DNA of 27,570 nucleotides from the NCBI GenBank assembly GCA_023700885.1, contig JAMPYA010000007.1, positions 1 to 27,570 on the forward strand, written 5' to 3'. The notes under the pieces are model-generated. The model was not told where the DNA came from, did no database searches, and worked only from the letters and a program-made list of their open reading frames with translations. Shown here piece after piece: positions 1 to 6,920 of this stretch. The position numbers and the translations under genes are program-made. Every line of letters begins with the position of its first letter. Position 1 is the first letter of the stretch. The DNA comes from Flavobacteriaceae bacterium (GTDB lineage: Bacteria > Bacteroidota > Bacteroidia > Flavobacteriales > Flavobacteriaceae).

Positions 1-167
1 ATTTCTGATGCTAATTCAGGTTTTTGACAACGTGTAAAAAAATCATATTTGTCGCGTAATGCAATAAATTCTGGTAAATATCTTCCTGCTTGACGCATCA
101 TCCACACTGGTGGGCGCTCTACCGTTTCTCCTTTTAAGGCTCTTAAAAATAAATCGTTTTTTATCAT
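1..167 (-). CDS. hemE: Uroporphyrinogen decarboxylase, N-terminal part (runs off the window)
   Basis: Reading the minus strand from the ATG at 165-167 gives 55 codons, open to the window edge. Residues 20-29 read PVWMMRQAGR, which matches the uroporphyrinogen decarboxylase signature P-x-W-x-M-R-Q-A-G-R at the usual place near the N-terminus. The enzyme removes four acetate carboxyls from uroporphyrinogen III to give coproporphyrinogen III in the cytosol. The position downstream of hemA-C-D-B-L fits. The start codon lies only 2 nt after a heptamer repeat array (170-204), so leader and ribosome-binding region are made of repeat sequence. An S23-type gene separates hemE from the rest of the operon. 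The identification is safe; only the C-terminal part is unseen. Confidence 0.93.
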   Translation of the reverse strand, partial: MIKNDLFLRALKGETVERPPVWMMRQAGRYLPEFIALRDKYDFFTRCQKPELASE

Positions 168-169
168 AT

Positions 170-204
170 CTTGCTTTTAGCTTTTGGCTATTGGCCATTG
201 GCTG
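170..204 (-). repeat. Heptamer repeat array A (five units)
   Basis: On the minus strand the units are CAGCCAA, TGGCCAA, TAGCCAA, AAGCTAA and AAGCAAG, in exact 7-bp register. The TAG stop of the S23-type gene lies in unit 3, and the hemE ATG follows 2 nt after unit 5. The array overlaps direct-repeat copy 1. Confidence 0.85.
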
Positions 205-249
205 TTTTAATTTTATTAATTAATGTATTTATCATTTTTCCTTCTTTTT
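181..249. repeat. 69-bp direct repeat, copy 1 (3' end of the S23-type gene)
   Basis: This 69-bp stretch matches 568-636 with one mismatch (G at 187 versus A at 574). In this copy it encodes about the last 21 residues and stop of the S23-type gene. The distance between copies is 387 bp, so the whole gene lies within one repeat period. Confidence 0.93.
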
Positions 250-553
250 CAATCAAATCCAGAACTACTATTAACTCATTTTGTGAAATAAAATTTAATT
301 CTTGAATTACTATTAAATGTGTTTCAACTTCAAACAATGAGCCGAGAGCCATTTCCAAAAAGCGTTTAAATTCAATTTCACTATTTCTGCTACAACCTTC
401 AGCAATGTTTGAAGGAACTGAAATCGCTGCTCTTGTAAGCTGACTTTTTAATCCAAACTTTTCAACTTCAGGTAATTTAGCAGAAATCTCATAAACTAAC
501 TTTACAAGTTTTATTCCATCCTTCCATATTTCAAAGTTTTTAAAATTTCTCAT
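188..553 (-). CDS. Four-helix-bundle protein of the S23 / 23S rRNA intervening-sequence family
   Basis: The 121-residue product begins MRNFKNFEIWKDGI and has the family landmarks: an aromatic/Trp-containing first helix, then SQLTRAAISVPSNIAEG (about residues 37-53) and a later helix with EFKRFLEMALGSLFEVET. Length is typical (about 115-125 residues). Family members are encoded in some 23S rRNA intervening sequences and as stand-alone genes in Bacteroidetes; the Avd protein of diversity-generating retroelements has the same fold. No rRNA or reverse transcriptase is near, so neither role is supported here. The gene sits between hemL and hemE and looks inserted: its last codons and TAG stop lie in a heptamer array, and a 69-bp copy of its 3' end recurs upstream of its start (568-636). 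Function unknown. Confidence 0.85.
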   Translation of the reverse strand: MRNFKNFEIWKDGIKLVKLVYEISAKLPEVEKFGLKSQLTRAAISVPSNIAEGCSRNSEIEFKRFLEMALGSLFEVETHLIVIQELNFISQNELIVVLDLIEKEGKMINTLINKIKTANGQ

Positions 554-556
554 TCT

Positions 557-591
557 CTTGCAACTGGCTTTTGACTATTGGCCATTGGCTG
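557..591 (-). repeat. Heptamer repeat array B (five units)
   Basis: Minus-strand units are CAGCCAA, TGGCCAA, TAGTCAA, AAGCCAG and TTGCAAG, in exact 7-bp register, ending 3 nt before the ATG of the S23-type gene (553). The layout mirrors array A, which ends 2 nt before the hemE ATG. Confidence 0.85.
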
Positions 592-636
592 TTTTAATTT
601 TATTAATTAATGTATTTATCATTTTTCCTTCTTTTT
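568..636 (-). pseudogene. Remnant of the 3' end of a second S23-type gene (direct repeat, copy 2)
   Basis: The stretch is 68/69 identical to the C-terminal coding part of the S23-type gene at 188-249 plus 7 bp beyond its stop, in the same orientation. No matching 5' coding part precedes it: the sequence upstream (637-697) is the hemL 3' flank. Reading: an older or tandem copy of the gene lost all but its 3' end. Alternatively the repeat was created when the unit inserted. The near identity implies a recent event. Confidence 0.7.
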
Positions 637-650
637 ACTCTTAATATAAA

Positions 651-672
651 GAAAAGTTTATATAAGCTTTTC
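651..672 (-). terminator. Candidate terminator hairpin downstream of hemL
   Basis: A 22-bp near-perfect palindrome, GAAAAG...CTTTTC around a TTATATAA centre with one G-T pair, lies about 45 bp past the hemL stop. Flanking AATATA/TATATT could extend the stem. On the minus strand a T-rich stretch follows. It may end the hemA-C-D-B-L transcript, but the very AT-rich stem would be weak, so read-through to hemE is possible. Confidence 0.5.
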
Positions 673-697
673 TATATTATCTTCATCTATTCGAAAA

Positions 698-732
698 TAG
701 CCAAAAGCTAATTACTAACGGCTAAGAGCTAC
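698..732 (+). repeat. Heptamer repeat array C (five units), overlapping the hemL 3' end
   Basis: Plus-strand units are TAGCCAA, AAGCTAA, TTACTAA, CGGCTAA and GAGCTAC, with exact 7-bp period. They are in the opposite orientation to arrays A and B. The hemL stop (715-717) and its last codons, encoding about VALSR, lie inside the array. Confidence 0.75.
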
Positions 733-2013
733 TTTCTTCATTGCTGCATTAATTGCTTTATTGGTTTTTTCAAAATCTTCTTCTGTTATTGCTGATGATA
801 GAAACCAAGATTCAAATTGTGATGGAGGAATAAATAATCCTTGTTGAATTAGTTCCCAAAAGAAAATTCCAAATGCCTCTGTATCACTTGTTTGAGCTGA
901 TTTAAAATCAGTTACTTCTTTTTTGGTAAAGAATGGATTAATCATAGAACCAAAACGGTTTACAACTACATCAATTCCATTTTCTTTTGCAGCATCCATG
1001 ATAATTTGCTCTAATCGCTGAGCGTTTAACTCAAATTGTTTGTATGGATTTTGCTTTTTTAATTCTTTTAAAGTAGCAATACCAGAAGCCATAGCTATTG
1101 GATTACCCGATAATGTTCCTGCTTGATACACTGGACCTAAAGGCGAAACCATTTCCATAATTTCATTTCTAGCAGCGTAAGCTCCAACAGGGAAGCCTCC
1201 ACCAATCACTTTTCCTAAACAAACGATATCTGGTTTTACATCAAAAAAATCGATGGCGCCACCAAATTTGGAACGGAAGCCAGTCATAACTTCATCAGCA
1301 ATTAATAAAATATTATTTTCTTCTAATAAGACTTTCATCTCTTTTAAGAAATTATCTTTTGGCAAAACTACGCCCATATTTCCAGCAACTGGCTCAATAA
1401 TTACTGCTGCAATATCTTTGTGCTGTGCAATTAATTGTTTAACACTTTCAATATTGTTGTATTCTGCAATTAAGGTATCTTTTACAGCATCGGCCGGAAC
1501 ACCTTTACTACCGGGAATACTTAAGGTGGCTAAACCAGAACCGGCAGCTACTAAAAGTGAATCTGAATGACCGTGATAACAACCCGAAAATTTGATTATT
1601 TTATCTTTTCCGGCAAAAGCTCGTGCTAAACGAATTGCACTAAAAACTGCTTCTGTACCTGAATTTACAAATCGAACTTTATCGGTTGACGGAAATGCAT
1701 CTACAATAATTTTCGCTAATTTAATTTCATCTTCTGAAGATGCACCAAATGAATAACCATTTTTTAGCGCTTTTAGGATTGCTTTCTGCACTTTTTTATG
1801 TCGATGTCCTAATATCATTGGTCCGTATGACAGTACATAATCTACATAACGATTGCCATCGGCATCAATAATGGTACTTCCTTTAGCTTTTTTTATAAAT
1901 AATGGATTTCCTCCTACTGATTTAAATGCTCTTACCGGAGAATTTACGGCTCCCACTAGATGCACTAATCCGGCTTCATATAATTTTTCTGATTTTTTAA
2001 AACTCTTTTCCAT
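715..2013 (-). CDS. hemL: Glutamate-1-semialdehyde 2,1-aminomutase
   Basis: This PLP enzyme converts glutamate-1-semialdehyde to 5-aminolevulinate, the second step of the C5 haem pathway. The product is 432 residues, the usual length. Visible features are the N-terminal GAVNSPVRAF, the phosphate-binding region NSGTEA (117-122), EPVAGNMG (207-214), DEVMTGFR (240-247) and the PLP lysine K268 in GKVIGGGFPVGAYA. It is the last gene of the tight hemA-C-D-B-L minus-strand operon, 10 bp after hemB. Its stop and last codons are embedded in a heptamer repeat array, so the extreme C-terminus (about VALSR) may have been reshaped by the repeat. Confidence 0.97.
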   Translation of the reverse strand: MEKSFKKSEKLYEAGLVHLVGAVNSPVRAFKSVGGNPLFIKKAKGSTIIDADGNRYVDYVLSYGPMILGHRHKKVQKAILKALKNGYSFGASSEDEIKLAKIIVDAFPSTDKVRFVNSGTEAVFSAIRLARAFAGKDKIIKFSGCYHGHSDSLLVAAGSGLATLSIPGSKGVPADAVKDTLIAEYNNIESVKQLIAQHKDIAAVIIEPVAGNMGVVLPKDNFLKEMKVLLEENNILLIADEVMTGFRSKFGGAIDFFDVKPDIVCLGKVIGGGFPVGAYAARNEIMEMVSPLGPVYQAGTLSGNPIAMASGIATLKELKKQNPYKQFELNAQRLEQIIMDAAKENGIDVVVNRFGSMINPFFTKKEVTDFKSAQTSDTEAFGIFFWELIQQGLFIPPSQFESWFLSSAITEEDFEKTNKAINAAMKKVALSR

Positions 2014-2023
2014 TTAAATCTTA

Positions 2024-2989
2024 TTAACTGTTTTTTAATACTTTAGCTACTTCTTTGGCAAAGTAGGTAATAATAATATCTGCGCCTGCGCGTTTCATCG
2101 AAAGCAAAGTTTCCATCATCACTTTTTCTCCATCAATCCAACCTTTTTCAGCTGCTGCTTTAATCATGGCATATTCACCACTTACATTGTAACAAGCAAC
2201 AGGCTTGTCAAACTCATTTCTTACATCTCTGATAATATCTAAATAAGATAAAGCTGGCTTCACCATTAAAATATCGGCGCCTTCTAAATCATCATAAGCT
2301 GCTTCCAACATAGCTTCTCTCCTATTTGCCGGATCCATTTGATAGGTTTTTCTATCTCCAAAAATTGGAGCAGAATCTGCGGCATCTCTAAAAGGACCAT
2401 AATAAGATGATGAAAATTTCACCGCATAAGACATAATTGGGATTTGATAAAAACCTGAATTGTCTAAGGCTTCTCGAATAGTTTGAATAGTTCCATCCAT
2501 CATTCCTGAAGGAGCAACCATATCGGCTCCAGCTTTAACGTGAGAAATTACTTGTTTAGCAATATTTGGCAGTGTTGCATCATTATCTACATCGTTGTCA
2601 TGTATAATTCCGCAATGTCCATGTGAGGTATATTCACAAAAACACACATCTGTAATTACGTATAAACTCGGATAATTTTTCTTTATAAATTTGATAGCTT
2701 GTTGTATTACACCATTATCATTCCATGTTTCAGAACCTGAATCATCTTTTGCTGCTGGAATTCCAAAAAGTAAAACTGCCGGAATTTTTAAAGAGGCAAC
2801 TTCATCTAATTCAGATTTTATTCTATCTAATGAAAACCTTTTGATTCCGGGCATTGAAGAAATTTCTTTCTCAATATTTTCACCTTCTTCTATAAATAAA
2901 GGATAAATTAAATCATCAACAGATAATTTGTTTTCTCTTACTAATCTACGAATACTATCGTTTTTACGTAATCTTCTGGTTCTAAACAT
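2024..2989 (-). CDS. hemB: Delta-aminolevulinic acid dehydratase (porphobilinogen synthase)
   Basis: The enzyme condenses two 5-aminolevulinate molecules into porphobilinogen. The product is 321 residues. The Schiff-base lysines are K191 (YAVKFSSSYYGPFRDA) and K244 (MVKPALSYLD). A cysteine cluster C116, C118 and C126 in DVCFCEYTSHGHCG marks a zinc-dependent active site rather than the Asp-rich magnesium type. The gene overlaps the 3' end of hemD by 8 bp, which suggests translational coupling, and is followed by hemL after 10 bp. Confidence 0.97.
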   Translation of the reverse strand: MFRTRRLRKNDSIRRLVRENKLSVDDLIYPLFIEEGENIEKEISSMPGIKRFSLDRIKSELDEVASLKIPAVLLFGIPAAKDDSGSETWNDNGVIQQAIKFIKKNYPSLYVITDVCFCEYTSHGHCGIIHDNDVDNDATLPNIAKQVISHVKAGADMVAPSGMMDGTIQTIREALDNSGFYQIPIMSYAVKFSSSYYGPFRDAADSAPIFGDRKTYQMDPANRREAMLEAAYDDLEGADILMVKPALSYLDIIRDVRNEFDKPVACYNVSGEYAMIKAAAEKGWIDGEKVMMETLLSMKRAGADIIITYFAKEVAKVLKNS

Positions 2990-3653
2990 AATATTGATTT
3001 ACTTTATGAATAACATCTTCAATTGTAGGATTATCAACTACTACAACATCAGCAAAAAAATTAGAAGCTGATAATGCAGTAGTGGTACCAATGCAAAATG
3101 CTCTTGGTTTAACTGAGTTTTTAGCCATCAAATAACTTTGAACACCCGACGGACTGAAAAATAACACTCCATCAATAATATCCTTTATTTCTATCTGATT
3201 TAAAACAGTTTTATACACTACAACTTCATTTGATTTTATTTGATTTTGATATAAAATATTTGGAAGCTCATCTAAACGACTGTTTCCGCAATAAAAAGTA
3301 ACTTCTTGAATATCTTTTTGATTGACTATATAGTTAGCCAAGTCTTTGCTATAATTCGTAAAATAGGTTACTTCAAAACTATTCTTTTCTAAATATTTTT
3401 TAGTTTTTTCTCCCACACAAAATATTTTTTCAAATATTAAATTTTCCCTTCCAAAATTTTTAATAATACTTTTAACCGCATTTTGACTGGTAAAAATTAC
3501 GGTATTTGGATAATCATATAAACTTTCTTTTGGAATGTCTATATATTCTATTTTAATAAAATCTTCTTCAATTATTGTCAACGGATGCTTTAACAAATTG
3601 CGTTGTAAATCTGTTAATTTTTTAGTTGATAATATTTGAATGTTGGATTTCAT
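2982..3653 (-). CDS. hemD: Uroporphyrinogen-III synthase
   Basis: The enzyme closes hydroxymethylbilane to uroporphyrinogen III with inversion of ring D. The 223-residue product belongs to a poorly conserved family, but it shows the two-domain hallmarks VIFTSQNAVKSI (about 52-63) and GVLFFSPSGVQSYL (about 162-175). A C-terminal segment AFCIGTTTALSA follows, where the family normally has a short Gly/Thr turn. The gene lies between hemC (16 bp upstream) and hemB (8-bp overlap), which is the expected place and supports the call strongly. Confidence 0.93.
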   Translation of the reverse strand: MKSNIQILSTKKLTDLQRNLLKHPLTIIEEDFIKIEYIDIPKESLYDYPNTVIFTSQNAVKSIIKNFGRENLIFEKIFCVGEKTKKYLEKNSFEVTYFTNYSKDLANYIVNQKDIQEVTFYCGNSRLDELPNILYQNQIKSNEVVVYKTVLNQIEIKDIIDGVLFFSPSGVQSYLMAKNSVKPRAFCIGTTTALSASNFFADVVVVDNPTIEDVIHKVNQYYV

Positions 3654-3669
3654 CTAAATAAAAGTTTGC

Positions 3670-4590
3670 TTAACTATTCATTTCGGCTTTAATTTCAAAC
3701 ATCATTTTATCTCCACCATTTGCCAACATTGATTCAGCACATTTTTTACCTGCATCTTTTATTTCATCCATCGATATTCTTTCTAAAAACTCTAATTTAT
3801 GACTTCCATCTAAACTAAATAAAGCGCCTCTAAATATAACACAATCATCTTCAAAAGTAGCTAATGCAGCAATTGGTGCTGTACAACCACCTTCCATTTT
3901 ATTTAAAAATTCACGTTCCATGTTTACGGCAATTGCTGTATTTTGATGATTTAATTGAGCACATATTTTGAGAACCTCAACATCTTTTTCAAGAGCAGTA
4001 ATCATAATAGCGCCTTGAGCTGGAGCAGGTAACATCCAATCTAAAACGATATGATTTTTAGGCAATAAATTAATTCGTTCTAATCCGGCTACTGCAAAAA
4101 TGGCTCCATTCCAATTATTATCTTTTAATTTTTGAAGACGCGTATTTACGTTTCCTCTTAAATCTTCAACCAAATGATTAGGATATTTATTAAGCCATTG
4201 CGCTTTACGTCTTAAACTTCCGGTTGCAATAATGGCATTTTTATTGTTTAAAAAATCAGTATCCGTTTTAAATACTAAAATATCGTTGTAATTGGCACGT
4301 TCTAAAACGGCTGCCTGCACAATTCCTTCAGGTAAATCTGTTGGGACATCTTTTAAAGAATGAACAGCGATATCAATTTCCCCTTTAAGCATTGCTATAT
4401 CAAGGTTTCTGGTAAAAACACCAACTACACCTAATCGATAAAGAGGCTTATCTAATACGATATCTCCCTTTGAATTGATTTCAACTATTTCTGAATTATA
4501 ACCTTTATCTTTTAATTGTTTTGCTACTAAATTTGCTTGCCATAAGGCCAATTCGCTTGAACGAGTTCCTATCCTAATTATTTTCTGCAT
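3670..4590 (-). CDS. hemC: Hydroxymethylbilane synthase (porphobilinogen deaminase)
   Basis: The enzyme polymerises four porphobilinogens into linear hydroxymethylbilane. The product is 306 residues, the standard length. RIGTRSSELALWQA opens the protein, HSLKDVPT (77-84) carries the catalytic aspartate D81, TGSLRRKAQ (123-131) binds substrate carboxylates, and C236 in EGGCTAPIAA is the dipyrromethane-cofactor cysteine. The start overlaps the end of hemA by 17 bp, so translation of the two is probably coupled. Confidence 0.97.
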   Translation of the reverse strand: MQKIIRIGTRSSELALWQANLVAKQLKDKGYNSEIVEINSKGDIVLDKPLYRLGVVGVFTRNLDIAMLKGEIDIAVHSLKDVPTDLPEGIVQAAVLERANYNDILVFKTDTDFLNNKNAIIATGSLRRKAQWLNKYPNHLVEDLRGNVNTRLQKLKDNNWNGAIFAVAGLERINLLPKNHIVLDWMLPAPAQGAIMITALEKDVEVLKICAQLNHQNTAIAVNMEREFLNKMEGGCTAPIAALATFEDDCVIFRGALFSLDGSHKLEFLERISMDEIKDAGKKCAESMLANGGDKMMFEIKAEMNS

Positions 4591-5839
4591 TGATTGTTTC
4601 TTCTTGAAAATTAAATACTTTTTGCATCATCTCAATACTTTTATTCACTTGCGTGTTTTCATCTTTTAAATGACGAGCAAATTGAGCTGTGATTCTGTTA
4701 ACTATTTGTTGCGTAACCAATTCTGCGTGCTCTGCATTGAATGAATCATACTTTTTTTGATGATGTTCAATAACCTCATGCTGTATATTTTCCAATGATT
4801 TTTTAAGAGAGTTTAATGCTGGTGTAAGACGTCTAAATGCAAACCATTCTTCTAATTCTTTCAAATATTTTGCAATAATATTTTCTGCAATCGGAATTTG
4901 TTGTTTGCGTTTTTCGATTGTTTTGTCTGTTTCTTTAGACAATTCATCAACATCAATTAAGGTAATTCCAGTTTGTTCGCCTAAGGATGGCTGCACATTT
5001 CTTGGTATAGCTAAATCTAAGATTAATAATTCTTTGTGATTAGCAATACTTTCTTCAGTAATTGTGGGTTGTGTTGCACTAGTTGCAACTATCAAAATAT
5101 CTGTTTCATTGATAATTGATTTCAGTTCAGTATGCGAAGCTACATTTAATTGATGCTTACTTGCAAAATCTGCTGCTTTTTCAAAAGTTCTATTAACAAT
5201 CGTAATATTGTTATGCTGAAAGTATTCTACAATATTTTTAGCCGTATTTTTTCCAATATCACCCAAACCATAAAGCACGATTTTTTTATCAGAGAAATCA
5301 GAAACATTATCTTTTATATATTGAATTGCTGCATAAGAAACAGTGGTGGTTCCCGAACTTAAATCGGTAGTATTTTTAACTTCTTTACTCGCCTGAAGGG
5401 CTAAATTAAAAATCCGCTCTAAATAAACATTTAACGTATTGAGCTCTTTGGCTAAATAATATGCTTCTTTTAATTGACCAACAATTTCGTAATCTCCTAA
5501 AATTTGACTTTCTAAACCTGTAGCTATTCTAAAAAGATGATTAATCGCTTGATTATTTTTGTTGATGTGAGCTACTTTAATAAAATCTTCAACAGTTCCT
5601 TTAGAAAACTTACATATTAAATCAATTAGTTGAAAAGGATGATCTGCAAGACCAAACAATTCAGTTCTATTACAGGTAGAAAGAACATAAATCTCTTTTA
5701 TCCCCCTTCTTTTAGCTGTTTCTAATAAAGTTTTTTGATCTTCTTTTGAAATACTAAAGTTTCCACGAGTGGTAACATCTGCTTTTTTATAACTCAACCC
5801 TACATTGTAAAGCGTTTTGTTAGAAATTCCTTGCAACAT
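4574..5839 (-). CDS. hemA: Glutamyl-tRNA reductase
   Basis: This NADPH-dependent enzyme reduces glutamyl-tRNA(Glu) to glutamate-1-semialdehyde, the committed and usually regulated step of the C5 pathway. The product is 421 residues. The catalytic cysteine is C56 in STCNRTE. GLESQILGDYEIVGQLK (108-124) is the family's conserved segment, here with Asp-Tyr where Glu-x is usual, and GLGDIG (191-196) is the nucleotide-binding loop. A helical C-terminal dimerisation region follows. It is the first gene of the minus-strand haem operon and is transcribed divergently from the AraC-type regulator. Confidence 0.97.
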   Translation of the reverse strand: MLQGISNKTLYNVGLSYKKADVTTRGNFSISKEDQKTLLETAKRRGIKEIYVLSTCNRTELFGLADHPFQLIDLICKFSKGTVEDFIKVAHINKNNQAINHLFRIATGLESQILGDYEIVGQLKEAYYLAKELNTLNVYLERIFNLALQASKEVKNTTDLSSGTTTVSYAAIQYIKDNVSDFSDKKIVLYGLGDIGKNTAKNIVEYFQHNNITIVNRTFEKAADFASKHQLNVASHTELKSIINETDILIVATSATQPTITEESIANHKELLILDLAIPRNVQPSLGEQTGITLIDVDELSKETDKTIEKRKQQIPIAENIIAKYLKELEEWFAFRRLTPALNSLKKSLENIQHEVIEHHQKKYDSFNAEHAELVTQQIVNRITAQFARHLKDENTQVNKSIEMMQKVFNFQEETINAENN

Positions 5840-5865
5840 GTACTTAAAGTTTTTATTATACGATA

Positions 5866-5873
5866 CAAAAGTA
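5866..5873 (-). promoter_or_regulatory. -7 promoter box of the hem operon
   Basis: The minus strand reads TACTTTTG, an exact match to the Bacteroidetes -7 consensus TAnnTTTG. It lies 26 bp upstream of the hemA ATG, giving a leader of roughly 20 nt. No clean TTTG -33 box is visible at the usual spacing. Confidence 0.6.
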
Positions 5874-5933
5874 ACATTAGATATTAATTAAATATATCGC
5901 TAAAAGTACAATTAATGACGAATAGCGAATAAA

Positions 5934-5947
5934 CTGATTTAAATCAG
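5934..5947. promoter_or_regulatory. 14-bp perfect palindrome, candidate FNR/CRP-family operator
   Basis: CTGATTTAAATCAG is a perfect inverted repeat and has the TGAT-N4-ATCA architecture of FNR-type boxes (TTGAT-N4-ATCAA). It lies between hemA and the AraC-type gene, about 95 bp upstream of the hemA ATG and 77 bp upstream of the likely AraC ATG. The site is seen directly; the binding protein is inferred. Confidence 0.5.
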
Positions 5948-6023
5948 GAAATTGAGTATTTATGATAAAAATCAGTATTTTTACAAAAATTTAATCTTTA
6001 ATTTGCAACTATATTCATCAAAA

Positions 6024-6920
6024 ATGAACTCAAAAAATATCGACAAAAATACTGAACTCATTTGTAATGACAATAACAATAAGATGATTTTATATCTTAA
6101 AAATGAGTCTAATGAAAATATCAAATCAACATTTAAAATTGACCCAAATTACATTCAGTTTTTCTTTAGTTTAAAAGGAAGTAGCAATGTTGCATTTAAT
6201 ATGCCACATTGCAGCGTTCAAATTGATGCTTACAATTCATATTTAGTATTTTTTAAAGACACACCTATAAATTTATTTTTTGATATCAAGGCTCATTCTG
6301 AGATGTTGGCTGTTTTAATAAACATTAATCATTTCCATAATATTTTCAATGTTGATGATGAAGAAATTGCCATCTTCAATAATTTTAAAGAAAACCAACC
6401 AATTATAACACCAAAAATTTTCAATGCTGAAATTGCAACTCATTTAGAACAAATCATTGACAATAAAATTAAAAAATCACTTCAACCTTTGTTTTATAGA
6501 GGAAAAATTTATGAGATATTATCTATTTATTTTAACGATACAGTAAACCCAAATATTGAACAATGTCCTTTTATACCTAACTCAACAGATGTTTCAAAAC
6601 TTAAAAAGGTTCGTGAAATAATTATAAGTGATATGATTAATCCACCATCTTTAGATGATTTATCTGAAGAAGTTGGCTTAAATATTAAAAAGTTAAAAGA
6701 AGGTTTTAAAGAACATTACGGATTACCTGTATTTACCTATTTATTGAATTATAAAATGGAATTTGCAAGGAAATTACTGGATGAAAATCAACTAAATATT
6801 AATGAAATAGCCGCTGAAGTTGGGTACAGCTCTGCAACTCATTTTATTGCCGCTTACAAAAGAAAATTTGGAATTACACCAAAACAATATTCACTACATA
6901 AATTAAATAAAATTGAGTAA
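6024..6920 (+). CDS. AraC-family transcriptional regulator, linked to haem genes
   Basis: The frame opens at a TTG at 5952, but the first ATG, at 6024 (MNSKNIDKNTEL), is the more likely start and gives 298 residues. The C-terminal 100 residues form an AraC-type double helix-turn-helix: LDDLSEEVGLNIKKLKEGFKEHYG, then INEIAAEVGYSSATHFIAAYKRKFGITPKQY. The N-terminal 180 residues look like a beta-rich sensory domain without a motif I can name. The gene is divergent from hemA and its stop overlaps the start of hemH by 8 bp. Control of haem synthesis in response to iron, haem or oxygen is therefore an attractive inference, but the ligand is unknown. Confidence 0.88.
   Translation: MNSKNIDKNTELICNDNNNKMILYLKNESNENIKSTFKIDPNYIQFFFSLKGSSNVAFNMPHCSVQIDAYNSYLVFFKDTPINLFFDIKAHSEMLAVLININHFHNIFNVDDEEIAIFNNFKENQPIITPKIFNAEIATHLEQIIDNKIKKSLQPLFYRGKIYEILSIYFNDTVNPNIEQCPFIPNSTDVSKLKKVREIIISDMINPPSLDDLSEEVGLNIKKLKEGFKEHYGLPVFTYLLNYKMEFARKLLDENQLNINEIAAEVGYSSATHFIAAYKRKFGITPKQYSLHKLNKIE

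Noticed and set aside
188..553. Part of a diversity-generating retroelement (Avd-like protein)
   Set aside because: No reverse transcriptase, template repeat or variable repeat is nearby; the shared fold alone is not enough.
1253..1570. Plus-strand open frame of 105 codons
   Set aside because: It lies entirely antisense to hemL, whose catalytic motifs are intact; the peptide has no family features.
2691..2906. Plus-strand open frame of 71 codons
   Set aside because: Antisense shadow of hemB, with no recognisable motif.
5150..5362. Plus-strand open frame of 70 codons
   Set aside because: Antisense shadow of the hemA NADPH-binding region.
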